51,242 nt of DNA from Acetobacteraceae bacterium (GCA_003506895.1 DNXO01000085.1:1-51242); one strand, 5' to 3'; counted from the stretch's first letter, positions 18,482 through 27,944 are shown. Notes: a model not told the origin generated them from the letters alone. A program made the numbers and translations.

Positions 18482-20605
18482 ATGCGTGCTCACATCTTGC
18501 CAAACCTGTCTGCGGCACTGTGTCTGTTAGCCAACGTGACGGCGGGCCGCGCCGCGGATTCCGCGCCGGACACCGGCACGACGATGATCGACATCGACGT
18601 GATTTCGAAGCGGCTTGACGAAGCACGCCAGCAAATCCAGCCGAACCTCGGTGCCACGAGCTACACCTTTTCACCGGAGGCTTTGCAGAACATGCCCCAA
18701 GGCGAAAATGCGCCGCTGAACCAGGTGCTGCTGCAGGCGCCGGGCGTGGCGCAGGATAGCTTCGGGCAGATTCATCTGCGCGGCGAGCACGCCAATGTTC
18801 AGTTCCGCCTGAATGGGGTCGAACTACCCGAAGGCCTGTCGGTCTTTGGCCAGGTGATCGCGGACCGGTTCGCGCGAAGTCTAGCGCTCATAACCGGCGC
18901 GTTGCCGGCACAGTATGGTTTCCAAACGGCTGGCGTGGTGGATATCCAGACCAAGACCGGAACCACCAATCCGGGTGGGTCTGTGACGCTGTACGGCGGC
19001 AGTTGGAACTGGCTGCAACCCAGCATCGAATATGGCGGGCGCAGCGGCGCCATGGATTATTTTGTCGTCGCTGACGGGTTGCACAATAATCGAGGCATCG
19101 AGAACCCAACTTCCAGCTTTAACGCCCTCCACGACACCACCAATCAATTTCATGGCCTGGCCTATCTGTCGGACGTGATCGACCCCGACACACGGGTGAG
19201 CCTGATGCTTGGCGGTTTCGACGGCGGATTCCAAATCCCCAACAATCCCGGCCAGGCCACACTCGGATACAATGTCAACGGCGTCACCAGCTTCAACAGC
19301 GCCAACCTGAACGAGACGCAGAATGAGGCGACCGCCTTCGCCGTGTTGTCGCTACAGAAGCATATCGACGACAAGGATGTGCAGGTCTCGGTGTTCAACC
19401 GTACCAGCACGCTGCATTTCTCGCCTGATCCCGTCGGCGATCTGCTGTTCAACGGCATCGCCCAACAGGCCTCGCGGCAGGATGTCGCGACCGGAATCCA
19501 AAGCGACGGAAGCTGGCGGATCAACGACACGCACACGCTGCGCGCCGGCTTTCTGGCGCAGATCGAGCAGGCCAGTGCCGATACAATGTCCAGCGTCTTG
19601 CCGGTGAACGCCGCCGGCATCCCGACCTCCACTCAGCCGCTCAATATCATCGACAACCAGAACAGCGCGGGCGGGCTTTACGGCGTCTACGCGCAGGACG
19701 AATGGCGCATCTTGCCAAAGCTGACGCTGAATTATGGCCTTCGATTCGATGCGGTGGAGCAGTTCACGCATGAGAGTCAGTTGAGTCCTCGCATCAACCT
19801 TGTCTGGAAGCCGCTGACGGACACCACGTTGCATATCGGTTATTCCCGGTATTTCGCGCCGCCGCCGTTCGAGGCGCTGACGCCGGCCAGCATCGCGAAG
19901 TTCATGGGCACAACCGCGGCCCCGTCGGTGACGCAGGACAATACAGTTCGGGCCGAACGCTCGAACTACTTTGATGTGGGAATCATTCAGGTCGTGGCGC
20001 CCGGTCTGACAGTCGGCGTCGAAGCCTATTACAAGCAGTCGAAGAACCTGATCGACGAAGGTCAGTTTGGCGCGCCGATCATTCTGACGGCATTCAATTA
20101 TGCCCAGGGGCAACAGTCTGGCGTCGAGTGGACCAGCAGCTATGACCGAGGGCCGCTCTCGTTATATGCCAACCTGGCCTATGCGCGGGCCATGGGAAAG
20201 GACATCAACTCGGCACAATACAATTTCGAACCGGATGAACTCGCTTATATCCAGAATAACTTCATTCATCTTGATCATGACCAGACCTGGAGCGGATCGG
20301 CGGGTGGTGCATACACCTTCAATCCGGACAGCACACACCCCACCCGGATTTCTGCCGATCTGCTGCTGCAAAGTGGATTGCGGGCGAGCACCGCGACCAT
20401 CCCGAACGGGGTCGCGCTGCCGACTTATGCGACGGTGAATCTGTCCGCCGTCCAGCAACTCCGGTCGGGAACGCAGGTGCGCCTCGACATCCTGAATCTG
20501 GCCGATGCGACCTACGAAATCCGCAATGGGACTGGGGTGGGTGTGGGGGCGCCGCAGTATGGCATCCGCCGCACGATCCTCGCCGGGGTCACGCAGCGGT
20601 TTTGA
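18482..20605 (+). CDS. TonB-dependent outer-membrane receptor, zinc-type suspected
   Basis: The 707-residue product has a signal peptide (about 1-25, ending GRA-AD), a plug domain (about 50-165, with LNQVLLQAPGVAQDSFGQIH and IHLRGEHANVQFRLNGVELP) and a 22-strand-type barrel ending in the aromatic terminus LAGVTQRF, which the BAM complex reads. GGGAAGGA precedes the ATG. Several His/Asp-rich loops (for example FIHLDHDQ near residue 598) could bind metal. It shares a bidirectional control region with its own TonB; the operator-like palindrome there suggests zinc. A siderophore or vitamin substrate is not excluded. Confidence 0.9.
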   Translation: MRAHILPNLSAALCLLANVTAGRAADSAPDTGTTMIDIDVISKRLDEARQQIQPNLGATSYTFSPEALQNMPQGENAPLNQVLLQAPGVAQDSFGQIHLRGEHANVQFRLNGVELPEGLSVFGQVIADRFARSLALITGALPAQYGFQTAGVVDIQTKTGTTNPGGSVTLYGGSWNWLQPSIEYGGRSGAMDYFVVADGLHNNRGIENPTSSFNALHDTTNQFHGLAYLSDVIDPDTRVSLMLGGFDGGFQIPNNPGQATLGYNVNGVTSFNSANLNETQNEATAFAVLSLQKHIDDKDVQVSVFNRTSTLHFSPDPVGDLLFNGIAQQASRQDVATGIQSDGSWRINDTHTLRAGFLAQIEQASADTMSSVLPVNAAGIPTSTQPLNIIDNQNSAGGLYGVYAQDEWRILPKLTLNYGLRFDAVEQFTHESQLSPRINLVWKPLTDTTLHIGYSRYFAPPPFEALTPASIAKFMGTTAAPSVTQDNTVRAERSNYFDVGIIQVVAPGLTVGVEAYYKQSKNLIDEGQFGAPIILTAFNYAQGQQSGVEWTSSYDRGPLSLYANLAYARAMGKDINSAQYNFEPDELAYIQNNFIHLDHDQTWSGSAGGAYTFNPDSTHPTRISADLLLQSGLRASTATIPNGVALPTYATVNLSAVQQLRSGTQVRLDILNLADATYEIRNGTGVGVGAPQYGIRRTILAGVTQRF

Positions 20606-20648
20606 GCCTTCATGTATAGAAAAGGCCGGAGAATCGTGCGGCCAAGGA

Positions 20649-21491
20649 TCACCCCGGTATCTCTAACCGAACCGATACCGGGCAATGGTCCGACAGCCGA
20701 TCCTCCCAGGAACGTTCCGTTTCCCGATACGTCAGAACGCGCAACGTCTCCGGCCGCATCCAGGCGGAGGCTGGTCCACCCGCCAGGATGTGGTCGATAA
20801 AGTTCTCCCGGCCCCAACAGGGAGAGCTGTGGCCCTCCGTCGCTCGGGTCAACGGCGCCGCCTGACGCAGACCCGCCAGAAACGTATCGCTTCCATCCAT
20901 CCAACGATTGAAGTCGCCGAGGATGACGAACGGCGTGCCCTCGGCCGAACGAGCGGCGATCCAGTCCGCCAGCGGCCCGATTTGCGCCCTGAGTTCCGTA
21001 CATGACTGACTGGTGGCGCGTGGCATCGGGATGTCGCGGCAGCCCTTCTTCAGATGCACCGCCAGAACACGAATATCCAACGTGCCGAGATGCAGCGTGA
21101 TATCGGCACCGCTGCGCAGGTGATGCTCCGACAGCGCTGTCAGATCGGGATTGATGTCATAGTGCAGGCCTCGGCGAACGGCGATGCCGACCCGTTGCAC
21201 GACATGGTCGTGTGTCATGTGGATCGAATACAAATCGCGGGGGAATACCTTGGATGCCGCGGAAAAGCCGTCAACCTCCTCGATCGCGACGATATCGGCG
21301 TTCAGGTCCCGGGCGTATCGCGCCAGCAAGGCGAAGTCCTCTTCGGAGCGCGGTTTGACATCGGCGGGCAGACCCATGTCACCGCCCTGCCGCGTCGTCA
21401 GCCAGTTCAGATTCCATGTTGCGATCTTCAGCTCCGTGCCAAGCGCTTGAACCGGGGCGAGAAGGGCGAGCAGGATCAGGACTGACTTCAC
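20649..21491 (-). CDS. Secreted endonuclease/exonuclease/phosphatase-family protein
   Basis: The 280-residue protein belongs to the fold of DNase I, exonuclease III and inositol phosphatases. A signal peptide covers about residues 1-18 (MKSVLILLALLAPVQALG). Motifs in order: KIATWNLNWL at 22-31, catalytic Glu in AIEEVDG (about 69-75), LGDFNRW at 191-197, FIDHIL at 231-236 and SDHCPV at 267-272. The set is complete, so it should be active. The start is GTG at 21491, preceded by GAAGG; the frame further upstream has no ribosome binding site and would bury the signal peptide. Substrate (DNA, lipid or phosphate ester) unknown. Confidence 0.85.
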   Translation of the reverse strand: MKSVLILLALLAPVQALGTELKIATWNLNWLTTRQGGDMGLPADVKPRSEEDFALLARYARDLNADIVAIEEVDGFSAASKVFPRDLYSIHMTHDHVVQRVGIAVRRGLHYDINPDLTALSEHHLRSGADITLHLGTLDIRVLAVHLKKGCRDIPMPRATSQSCTELRAQIGPLADWIAARSAEGTPFVILGDFNRWMDGSDTFLAGLRQAAPLTRATEGHSSPCWGRENFIDHILAGGPASAWMRPETLRVLTYRETERSWEDRLSDHCPVSVRLEIPG

Positions 21492-21585
21492 GGGGACCGA
21501 CCTTCGATGTGTCACCGTACCATTGCATAGTAGCGGCCGGAATGGGTTAACATCCAGCCCCCGCCGCTTCGGAAACCATTGCCGC

Positions 21586-22578
21586 ATGATCAGATCGTTC
21601 TTGCTCCTTCTCGCCTTGACCCTCGCGCACCCGGCCCGCGCCCAGGAACCCATCCACGTCAAGGTTTTCGTCGCCGCGATGTTTGAGATTGGCAAGAACA
21701 CCGGCGACCGAGCCGGCGAGTTCCAGCACTGGTATGAACGCTATTGGAAAGACAGCAAGCCGATCGAGGTGCGCGGCGCCCTCAACCCGGTCTATTGCAC
21801 ACAAGACGGGGTCTGCGGCGCGGTGCTTGGGATGGGCAAGGTCGCCTCGTCATCCTCGATGCAGGCCATTTTGCTGAATCCGGCACTGGATTTCTCCCAG
21901 GCGTATTTCATCCTGTCGGGTGTCGCCGGCACGCCACCATCTCGCGGCACGATCGGGGAGGTCGTTTGGGCAACCTGGCTGGTGGACTATGACCTCGGCC
22001 ATCGCTGGGCCGCCGACGAAGTGCCCCCGGGCGCGCCGCTGTTCATGCCGCGCAAGGGCTATGAGTCCGTCCGGGTCTATCACCTGAACCACGCGCTGGT
22101 ATCCTGGGCGATGCGCCTCAGTGCCGACACGCCATTGAAGGATTCCGACGCGGCCAGGGCCTATCGCGACCGATACCCGCAGGATGCCGCCCGCGGCGCG
22201 CCCCATGTCGCGACGGGCACGCATCTCACTGGCGATACGTTCTTCCACGGCCCCGGCATGTCGGCGCAGGCGCAATACATCGCCAAGCTGTATGGCGCCG
22301 ATGACTATGTGATCACCGAGATGGAGGGCACCGGTATCACCCAGGTTATCGCCCGCCAGCACGGCACCGACCGTATCATGGCGTTGCGAGGCGCGGTGAA
22401 CTTCGATCAGGGCAACCCGAACGAGACCACTTTGCAGCACCTTGATCCGGCACCCGGCCAGACCGCCGGCGGCTTCGCCGAGACGGTGGAGAATATCGAA
22501 TTGGTGGGATCCCGCGTCGTCGATCATATCGTGGCCGATTGGACGCGGTGGGCGGGCGGCGTGCCAGCGTTACCCTAG
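21586..22578 (+). CDS. Purine nucleoside permease family protein (NUP)
   Basis: The 330-residue product has a signal peptide (about 1-19, MIRSFLLLLALTLAHPARA-Q) and otherwise looks like a soluble nucleoside-phosphorylase-type fold, with GAVLGMGKVASSSSM, ILSGVAGTPP and TEMEGTGITQ segments. The family is named after a yeast purine nucleoside permease, but with a signal peptide and no further spans a periplasmic nucleoside-binding or -cleaving role seems more likely. The start at 21586 was chosen because it begins the signal peptide. The divergent neighbour is a secreted nuclease-family protein, so the pair might salvage nucleic acid outside the cytoplasm. Confidence 0.85.
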   Translation: MIRSFLLLLALTLAHPARAQEPIHVKVFVAAMFEIGKNTGDRAGEFQHWYERYWKDSKPIEVRGALNPVYCTQDGVCGAVLGMGKVASSSSMQAILLNPALDFSQAYFILSGVAGTPPSRGTIGEVVWATWLVDYDLGHRWAADEVPPGAPLFMPRKGYESVRVYHLNHALVSWAMRLSADTPLKDSDAARAYRDRYPQDAARGAPHVATGTHLTGDTFFHGPGMSAQAQYIAKLYGADDYVITEMEGTGITQVIARQHGTDRIMALRGAVNFDQGNPNETTLQHLDPAPGQTAGGFAETVENIELVGSRVVDHIVADWTRWAGGVPALP

Positions 22579-22755
22579 GCGACGACTCGCTGGATCTCGG
22601 CCTGGCCGCGCGCTTCGGGGTTTCCGGCCACCATGCGCTGGTGAAAGCGCTCCAGGGGGGCAGGGCGGTCGTCCAGGAAACTCCAGGCGTTCGGGGATCA
22701 GGCCGCCCATGGCTAGGACGATGCCCGGCGCCTCCGTCTCGAATGTAGCGAGGCG
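22575..22755 (-). pseudogene. Frameshifted C-terminal gene remnant
   Basis: Two minus-strand frames together read like one protein tail. The upstream part encodes FETEAPGIVLAMGGLIPE and the downstream part, one frame over, encodes LDDRPAPLERFHQRMVAGN and ends at TAG (22575-22577). Both parts have mostly G or C at third positions, as real genes here do, and the frame changes near 22700. Only ~60 codons remain. I cannot name the family. It begins about 30 bases after the ATP-grasp-like gene on the same strand, so it may be a decayed third operon member. Confidence 0.4.
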
Positions 22756-22784
22756 TTAATACATATCCGGCCGACCCGTTCGGT

Positions 22785-23690
22785 TTACGTTATGAACAGG
22801 CTGGGTTTCAGCAGGCTTCGCGCCCGTTTCCCGGCAGCAAGGTCGGTGGCGTTTACGATGGCGAGACGGAAGCCGCCCGGTGGCATCGAATGGTGGGCCG
22901 GGTCGCGGTCTTCATGAAACGAAATCTGCACGCTTGAGACGCCGGTGACGGATTTCGCGGCTTCCACTACGTCGGCCGGCGGATGCCGGTACGACGGGCG
23001 GTGCGGCGCGAACAGCACGACACTGAAGCCATCGGCGCGTTGGCAGTCATCGAAGTCCCACTCACCTTTCGCATAGAGATGAACCAGGGCTTCGACCCAT
23101 CCGGGTCCATAAAGATCGGGCCACTGATCGGCGAAGCGTAGATGCGCCTCGATGATCCGGCTGCCGATCGTTTCAAAGTTGATCATGCCAGTGTAGCCGG
23201 CAAGGTGCTTTCGGGTCCAGGTGCCGCACCAATGCTCGATTTCGGGCATCGGTTCGGCGTGGATGTGCCAGTAATCGAATGTGCCGCCCGGGGCGGTGGC
23301 GCCGGTTGCATGGCGCCACCAGCGGACGTCTCCATCGACCACCACCGCATCCGTGCTGACATGGGCGCCCGTCAGCAATGTGCACCAGAAATGTCCCGGC
23401 GCCATCGCCGCTCGGTAGGCCACCATGTCCGCGATGGGCAGACTTCCGGCACCCATGCTGCGCAGGTTCATCATGGGTTTGGAGAAGACAGGAAACCGGG
23501 GTGGAATAACGCCGTGGGGCGCGGCATCCAGCCCTTGCGACAGGGCGACGGCCAGCTTGTCGTAGATCCAGCGGTGGTCTGGAAAGAGCGTCCAAGCCTC
23601 CCAGTCCTTGGTCGGAATGATGACATCGTCCGGACATGGAACATGCTGGAAGAACTGCATCCGCCAGGGATCGGTTTGGTAGATCGGCAT
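22785..23690 (-). CDS. ATP-grasp-like protein of unknown function
   Basis: The 301-residue product is not assigned with certainty, but several segments recall ATP-grasp ligases: FPVFSKP at 66-72 (ATP-binding Lys), a GAHVSTDAVVVDG stretch at 108-120, GMINFETIG at 168-176 and RIIEAHLRF at 178-186, where the last Glu would bind metal. The usual metal-binding Asn is a His here. ATP-grasp enzymes join a carboxylate to an amine, thiol or other nucleophile. The start at 23690 lies 29 bases after the stop of an aldo/keto reductase gene on the same strand; the pair probably forms an operon. Substrate unknown. Confidence 0.5.
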   Translation of the reverse strand: MPIYQTDPWRMQFFQHVPCPDDVIIPTKDWEAWTLFPDHRWIYDKLAVALSQGLDAAPHGVIPPRFPVFSKPMMNLRSMGAGSLPIADMVAYRAAMAPGHFWCTLLTGAHVSTDAVVVDGDVRWWRHATGATAPGGTFDYWHIHAEPMPEIEHWCGTWTRKHLAGYTGMINFETIGSRIIEAHLRFADQWPDLYGPGWVEALVHLYAKGEWDFDDCQRADGFSVVLFAPHRPSYRHPPADVVEAAKSVTGVSSVQISFHEDRDPAHHSMPPGGFRLAIVNATDLAAGKRARSLLKPSLFIT

Positions 23691-23719
23691 GGGCGTCCTC
23701 GTTGTGCTGGGCGGTCGTA

Positions 23720-24721
23720 TTATGCGGGAACCGGCGCGTTCGGGTGCAGCAGGCCCTCGTTGCGAAGGTCGGACCACAGGGACGGTGGGATTTTCATCGT
23801 AAACAGCGGCAGGTTCTCTTTGAACTCGGCGGCATTGCGCGGCCCGGGAATGACGGCCGCCACCACCGGATGGGCCAGCGGGAATTGGAGTGCCGCGGCC
23901 GGCAGCGGGACATTGTGCGCCTTGCAGACAGCAGCGAGTTTCCGCACCCGCGCAACAATCTCCGGCGGGGCCGTATCGTAATTCCAGGTGTCCCGGCCCG
24001 CCAGGATGCCGGAGTTCAGCGGGCCGCCGATCACCAGCGACGTGCCCCGTTCGATGCACATGGGGATCAGGTCATCGAGCGGCCCTTGCTCCAGCAGCGT
24101 GTAGCGTCCGGCCAGCAGAAAGGCGTCCCAATCGCCGAAGCCAAGTGCCTCGATCAGGACTTCCTTTTCATTGACGCCGATGCCGATCGCGCTGACCACA
24201 CCCGAACGGCGCAGTTCTTCCAGCGCCTTGTAACCGCTGTCGCGCAGTTGCGGCAGGTACTGGGCGTTCAGTTCCGGCCCGTGCTGATAGGCGCCGATAT
24301 CATGCACGTACAGGATGTCGATGCGCGCCAGGCCCAGGCGCTGATAGCTGTCTTCAACCGACCGCATGATGCCGTCATAGGTATAGTCGTAAAGTACCTT
24401 GAACGGCATCGGCGACAGCCGCCCATCCGGTGAGGGCGCAGTGTCCGTCTTGGGCCGCAGCAACCGGCCGACCTTGGTGGACAGAACCCATGAGTCGCGG
24501 TCCTTCTCGCGCAATGCATCGCCGACCCGGTGCTCCGCCGCGCCAACCCCGTAGAATGGCGCGGTATCGAAATAACGTACCCCGGCGTCCCAGGCCGCGG
24601 TCACAATCGCCTCGCCGTCCGCGCGCGTGATCGGGATGCGGCTGCCGCCCATTGTGGCGGTGCCGAGTCCCAGTGTGCTGACGCGCAGTTTGGTGCGGCC
24701 GAGCTGACGTTTTTCCCACAT
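23720..24721 (-). CDS. Aldo/keto reductase, D-threo-aldose 1-dehydrogenase type
   Basis: The 333-residue protein folds as an NAD(P)-dependent (beta/alpha)8 barrel. The catalytic tetrad is complete: D52 and Y57 (FDTAPFYG), K83 (STKVG) and H140 (YVHD). The overall pattern, including the GLGTATMGG start, fits the subgroup that oxidises aldoses such as L-fucose or reduces pyridoxal. GGAGGACTCATCCAG precedes the start at 24721, which settles it over a longer frame to 24883. It is the first gene of a probable two-gene operon with the ATP-grasp-like gene. Confidence 0.9.
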   Translation of the reverse strand: MWEKRQLGRTKLRVSTLGLGTATMGGSRIPITRADGEAIVTAAWDAGVRYFDTAPFYGVGAAEHRVGDALREKDRDSWVLSTKVGRLLRPKTDTAPSPDGRLSPMPFKVLYDYTYDGIMRSVEDSYQRLGLARIDILYVHDIGAYQHGPELNAQYLPQLRDSGYKALEELRRSGVVSAIGIGVNEKEVLIEALGFGDWDAFLLAGRYTLLEQGPLDDLIPMCIERGTSLVIGGPLNSGILAGRDTWNYDTAPPEIVARVRKLAAVCKAHNVPLPAAALQFPLAHPVVAAVIPGPRNAAEFKENLPLFTMKIPPSLWSDLRNEGLLHPNAPVPA

Positions 24722-24974
24722 CTGGATGAGTCCTCCTGTCTTGAGGGGCAGATTGGGGGGCTTCGCGCCGCGGCGCAACCGAGCGTGGCCCATCGCCTCG
24801 GATAACGCGGCGGGAGCTGCATCGTCACCTCCGATTCCCGAGGCTGGTGTCGAATGCACATCCGTTTCTGTAGCAATCTTCAATTATTGTTACGTGCCAA
24901 CGTGTGCGGTTAGATTCCGGTTCACATATCCGTGATCCATCGGTAAGCGACGCTCAGGCGCTACCGTTTCGATT

Positions 24975-26492
24975 GTGGCGGTATTTAGCAAAATTATTAC
25001 GAAAAGGCATGTCCAGGTGTCGGTTCCTCAGTTCGCCTCGATGTCGGTTCGGAATATGACCACACTGAATACAAATCCCGTTTTAGACTACGAAATATAC
25101 TCGCCAGATGTATTCGGCGGCATACTTTATCTTGGGGGATGGCTCACCAGCGCGGACATCGGGCCGGACAGATTGTATCAATCCACCACGAATTCCGATA
25201 CGCCGACCGAAATAGTGTGGAATGGGGCCGCACCCTATGCCCAGTATCATCTGAACGATCCGTCCGTGGTGAAAGAGGCCAACGGGACGCTGGCCATGTT
25301 CATGACAGCGCTGCCGAATGCGTATGGATACGACTTAGGAATGTTAAGCCGCAACGTCACCGGCCTGGCGACGTCGGTCGATGCGGGCCAGACATGGACC
25401 TGGCAAGGGATCGTCATCGGGCAGCGGAATGGCATCGACGCGACCGGCGCCTGGTCGCCCTCGGCGCTGGCCGATTCCATCGGGATCGGCGTCTGGTACA
25501 ATACAGGCTGGACCGATGTCGCAACGGGGGTGGTTGAACCCATACGCATCCTGCACACTGAAATGGATGCAACCGCTACCCGTGTGCTGTCCACAGCCGA
25601 ATGCGTCAACGCACTGACCGGCGCCGCCATCACCGGTGAGAATGTTGACGTGAAGCAGGCCGCCGACGGCACTTATTGGATGGTTGCCAATGACTACTCC
25701 AGCGCCGACGGCAGTTCGGGGAAAATAGTTCTCTATGAAAGCCGCGATGGTGTTTCATGGACTCCGTGGTCGGCCTCCGGCGCCACGCTGCTGTCGCCAT
25801 CGGGAAACACGATCCTGATGACACCGACCATCACCGGTATTTCCGGCAGCACGATCAACCTGATGTACTCCGAGCAGATCACGCCATCCGCGACGGTTGA
25901 GGATTCGCTGACCATCAGCTTGTCGGATCAGCCGGCCATCGCCCGCTTTGCCGAGACGAGCACCTTCAACGGCGCCCCTAATTCCACGGTCGATGTAGCC
26001 GGCGAAACCTACAACGGGCCGGTGAATTATCTGGAAAGCCAATTCATCTATGCAGGCAACGACAGTATCAATCTGACCGCGCTTGTCCCGAACGCCTTCC
26101 TGCATTCCGGGGGCGGAGAAGACGCGCTGGCCGCGATGTCGGGCCGTAATGTCCTGGACGGTGGAACCGGGTCCAACTTCATGACCGGAGGTACCGGCAC
26201 CGACGTCTTTTTCGTTGTCGCCAGCGGCGGCACGGACACGTGGTCAACCGTCAATGGCTTCAAATCCGGTGATGAGGTCACGATGTGGGATGTCACGCCC
26301 TCGATGACGGGCATGGCCTGGAACGCCTCCGAAGGGGCCGCCGGTGCCCTGGGGGCGACACTTCATATCGCCGAAGGTGCGGGGCATTGGGCGTCACTGA
26401 CGCTCGCGGGTTGGAGCGTGAGCCAGGCCGGATCGCTGGCGGTGGCATTCGGCAGCGTCGATGGCCGGGCCTACCTTCATATCGCGGCCTGA
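24975..26492 (+). CDS. Secreted beta-propeller protein with RTX-like C-terminus
   Basis: The 505-residue product has no N-terminal signal peptide. Residues ~50-330 show repeated propeller-type strands: YHLNDPSVVKEANGTLAMFM, YWMVANDYSSADGSSGKIVL and ESRDGVSWTPWS, as in five-bladed glycosidase or sialidase-like folds. Residues ~380-415 contain RTX-like glycine repeats (LDGGTGSNFMTGGTGTDVFF), and the end is typical of type I secretion substrates. So it is probably exported by a type I system, which is not in this window. The start is uncertain: GTG at 24975 has no clear ribosome binding site, and ATGs at 25041 or 25056 are alternatives. The enzyme activity, if any, is unknown. Confidence 0.7.
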   Translation: MAVFSKIITKRHVQVSVPQFASMSVRNMTTLNTNPVLDYEIYSPDVFGGILYLGGWLTSADIGPDRLYQSTTNSDTPTEIVWNGAAPYAQYHLNDPSVVKEANGTLAMFMTALPNAYGYDLGMLSRNVTGLATSVDAGQTWTWQGIVIGQRNGIDATGAWSPSALADSIGIGVWYNTGWTDVATGVVEPIRILHTEMDATATRVLSTAECVNALTGAAITGENVDVKQAADGTYWMVANDYSSADGSSGKIVLYESRDGVSWTPWSASGATLLSPSGNTILMTPTITGISGSTINLMYSEQITPSATVEDSLTISLSDQPAIARFAETSTFNGAPNSTVDVAGETYNGPVNYLESQFIYAGNDSINLTALVPNAFLHSGGGEDALAAMSGRNVLDGGTGSNFMTGGTGTDVFFVVASGGTDTWSTVNGFKSGDEVTMWDVTPSMTGMAWNASEGAAGALGATLHIAEGAGHWASLTLAGWSVSQAGSLAVAFGSVDGRAYLHIAA

Positions 26493-26562
26493 ACGACGGT
26501 TGAAAACGGTTAACGGCACGGGGGTTTTGCGGTAGAGCGCACGCCGCAATGCCGAGGGGCCA

Positions 26563-27840
26563 ATGAACCGTATCGTCGATCTGCCGAATGCCGAACTCCA
26601 GGCCCTGCGCCAACAGGTGCGTGCCGAATATGACGCGTTTCGCGCGCGCGGGCTGAAACTGGATATGACGCGCGGCAAACCGGCGGCCGATCAGCTCGAT
26701 CTGGCGGAACCCATGTTGGCGCTGCCCGGCAACCGCGACCATTTTTCCGAGGCGGGCGACGATGCCCGCAACTACGGCGTTCTTCAGGGCCTGCCGGAAG
26801 CGCGGGCGCTTTTCGCGACGATGATCGGCGCCCCGCCCGCCCAGATCATCGTGCTCGATAATTCCAGCCTCGCTGTCATGCACGACACCATCGTGTGGGC
26901 GTTGCTGAAGGGCGTCCCTGGCGGCAGCGAGCCGTGGTCGAAACCCGCGTTTATTTGCCCGGTTCCAGGCTATGATCGCCACTTCGCCCTGTGCGAGGAA
27001 TTTGGCATCCGCATGATCCCCGTCCCGATGACCGGTCACGGGCCGGATATGGACGCGGTTGAAGAACTTGTTGCGGATCCGTCGGTAAAGGGCATGTGGT
27101 GCGTGCCGAAATATTCAAATCCGAGCGGGGATGTTTATTCGGATGAGACGGTGCGCCGTTTGGCCGGGATGCGGACCGGCGCGCCCGACTTTCGCCTGTT
27201 CTGGGACAATGCCTATACCGTTCATCACCTGACGCCGCATCGGCATGAAGTCGCGGATATCCTGGACCTGTGCGCGAAGGCGGGCAATCCAGACCGCGCC
27301 TTCATCTTCGCCTCTACCTCCAAGATCACCCTCGCGGGGGCGGGGCTGGCGTTTTTCGCGTCCTCGCCGGCCAATGTGGCCTGGTACATGGCCAGGATGT
27401 TCAAGCGCACGATTGGTTCGGACAAGCTGAACCAACTTCGGCATGTGCGTTTTCTGAAGGATCATGCCGGGCTGATGCGGCACATGGACGGGCACCGCGC
27501 GCTGTTGGCGCCGAAATTCGCCGCCGTCCAGGCCGCGCTCGACGCCCGCCTGACCGGCACCGGTGCCGCCACATGGGCTCGGCCCGACGGTGGTTACTTC
27601 ATCAGCCTGGACGCGACGCCCGGCACGGCGAAGAACGTGGTCGCACTGGCGAAAGACGCCGGTCTCGCGCTGACCGCCGCCGGTTCGACATGGCCAGGAG
27701 GTAACGATCCGAATGACAGCAATCTGCGGTTGGCCCCGACGTTCCCGTCCCAGGCCGATGTCACGGCAGCCTCTGAAGGGATCGCGCTTTGCATCCTGTT
27801 CGCGGCGATCGAAAAGCAGTGTGCCGACCGGGCGCTGTGA
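26563..27840 (+). CDS. Class I aminotransferase, subgroup Ic (aspartate aminotransferase type)
   Basis: The 425-residue PLP enzyme resembles the Ic subgroup of aspartate aminotransferases known from Corynebacterium. The PLP lysine should be K254 in ASTSKITLAGAG; YSNPSG at 184-189 and the FWDNAY segment (213-218, with the Asp that holds the PLP ring nitrogen) fit. It would move amino groups between aspartate or a related amino acid and 2-oxoglutarate. It stands alone downstream of the propeller gene, with 70 bases between. Confidence 0.88.
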   Translation: MNRIVDLPNAELQALRQQVRAEYDAFRARGLKLDMTRGKPAADQLDLAEPMLALPGNRDHFSEAGDDARNYGVLQGLPEARALFATMIGAPPAQIIVLDNSSLAVMHDTIVWALLKGVPGGSEPWSKPAFICPVPGYDRHFALCEEFGIRMIPVPMTGHGPDMDAVEELVADPSVKGMWCVPKYSNPSGDVYSDETVRRLAGMRTGAPDFRLFWDNAYTVHHLTPHRHEVADILDLCAKAGNPDRAFIFASTSKITLAGAGLAFFASSPANVAWYMARMFKRTIGSDKLNQLRHVRFLKDHAGLMRHMDGHRALLAPKFAAVQAALDARLTGTGAATWARPDGGYFISLDATPGTAKNVVALAKDAGLALTAAGSTWPGGNDPNDSNLRLAPTFPSQADVTAASEGIALCILFAAIEKQCADRAL

Positions 27841-27901
27841 AATCCTGCGCTACGGGAACCCGCAAAAGGACTGACCGACCGGCACGGTCTGTTACCGTCC
27901 G

Positions 27902-27919
27902 GGCGGGCGAAGGCCCGCC
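27902..27919. repeat. REP-like palindrome, second copy
   Basis: GGCGGGC, GAAG loop, GCCCGCC: the 18-base core is identical to that at 8850-8867. It again lies between two convergent genes (aminotransferase and beta-barrel protein). Confidence 0.7.
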
Positions 27920-27944
27920 GCGGGACAGGCAGACATCTGGACCA

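Noticed and set aside
20606..20626. GCCTT/AAGGC hairpin between the TonB receptor and the nuclease-family gene
   Set aside because: Only a 5-bp stem with an 11-base loop; too weak to call a terminator.
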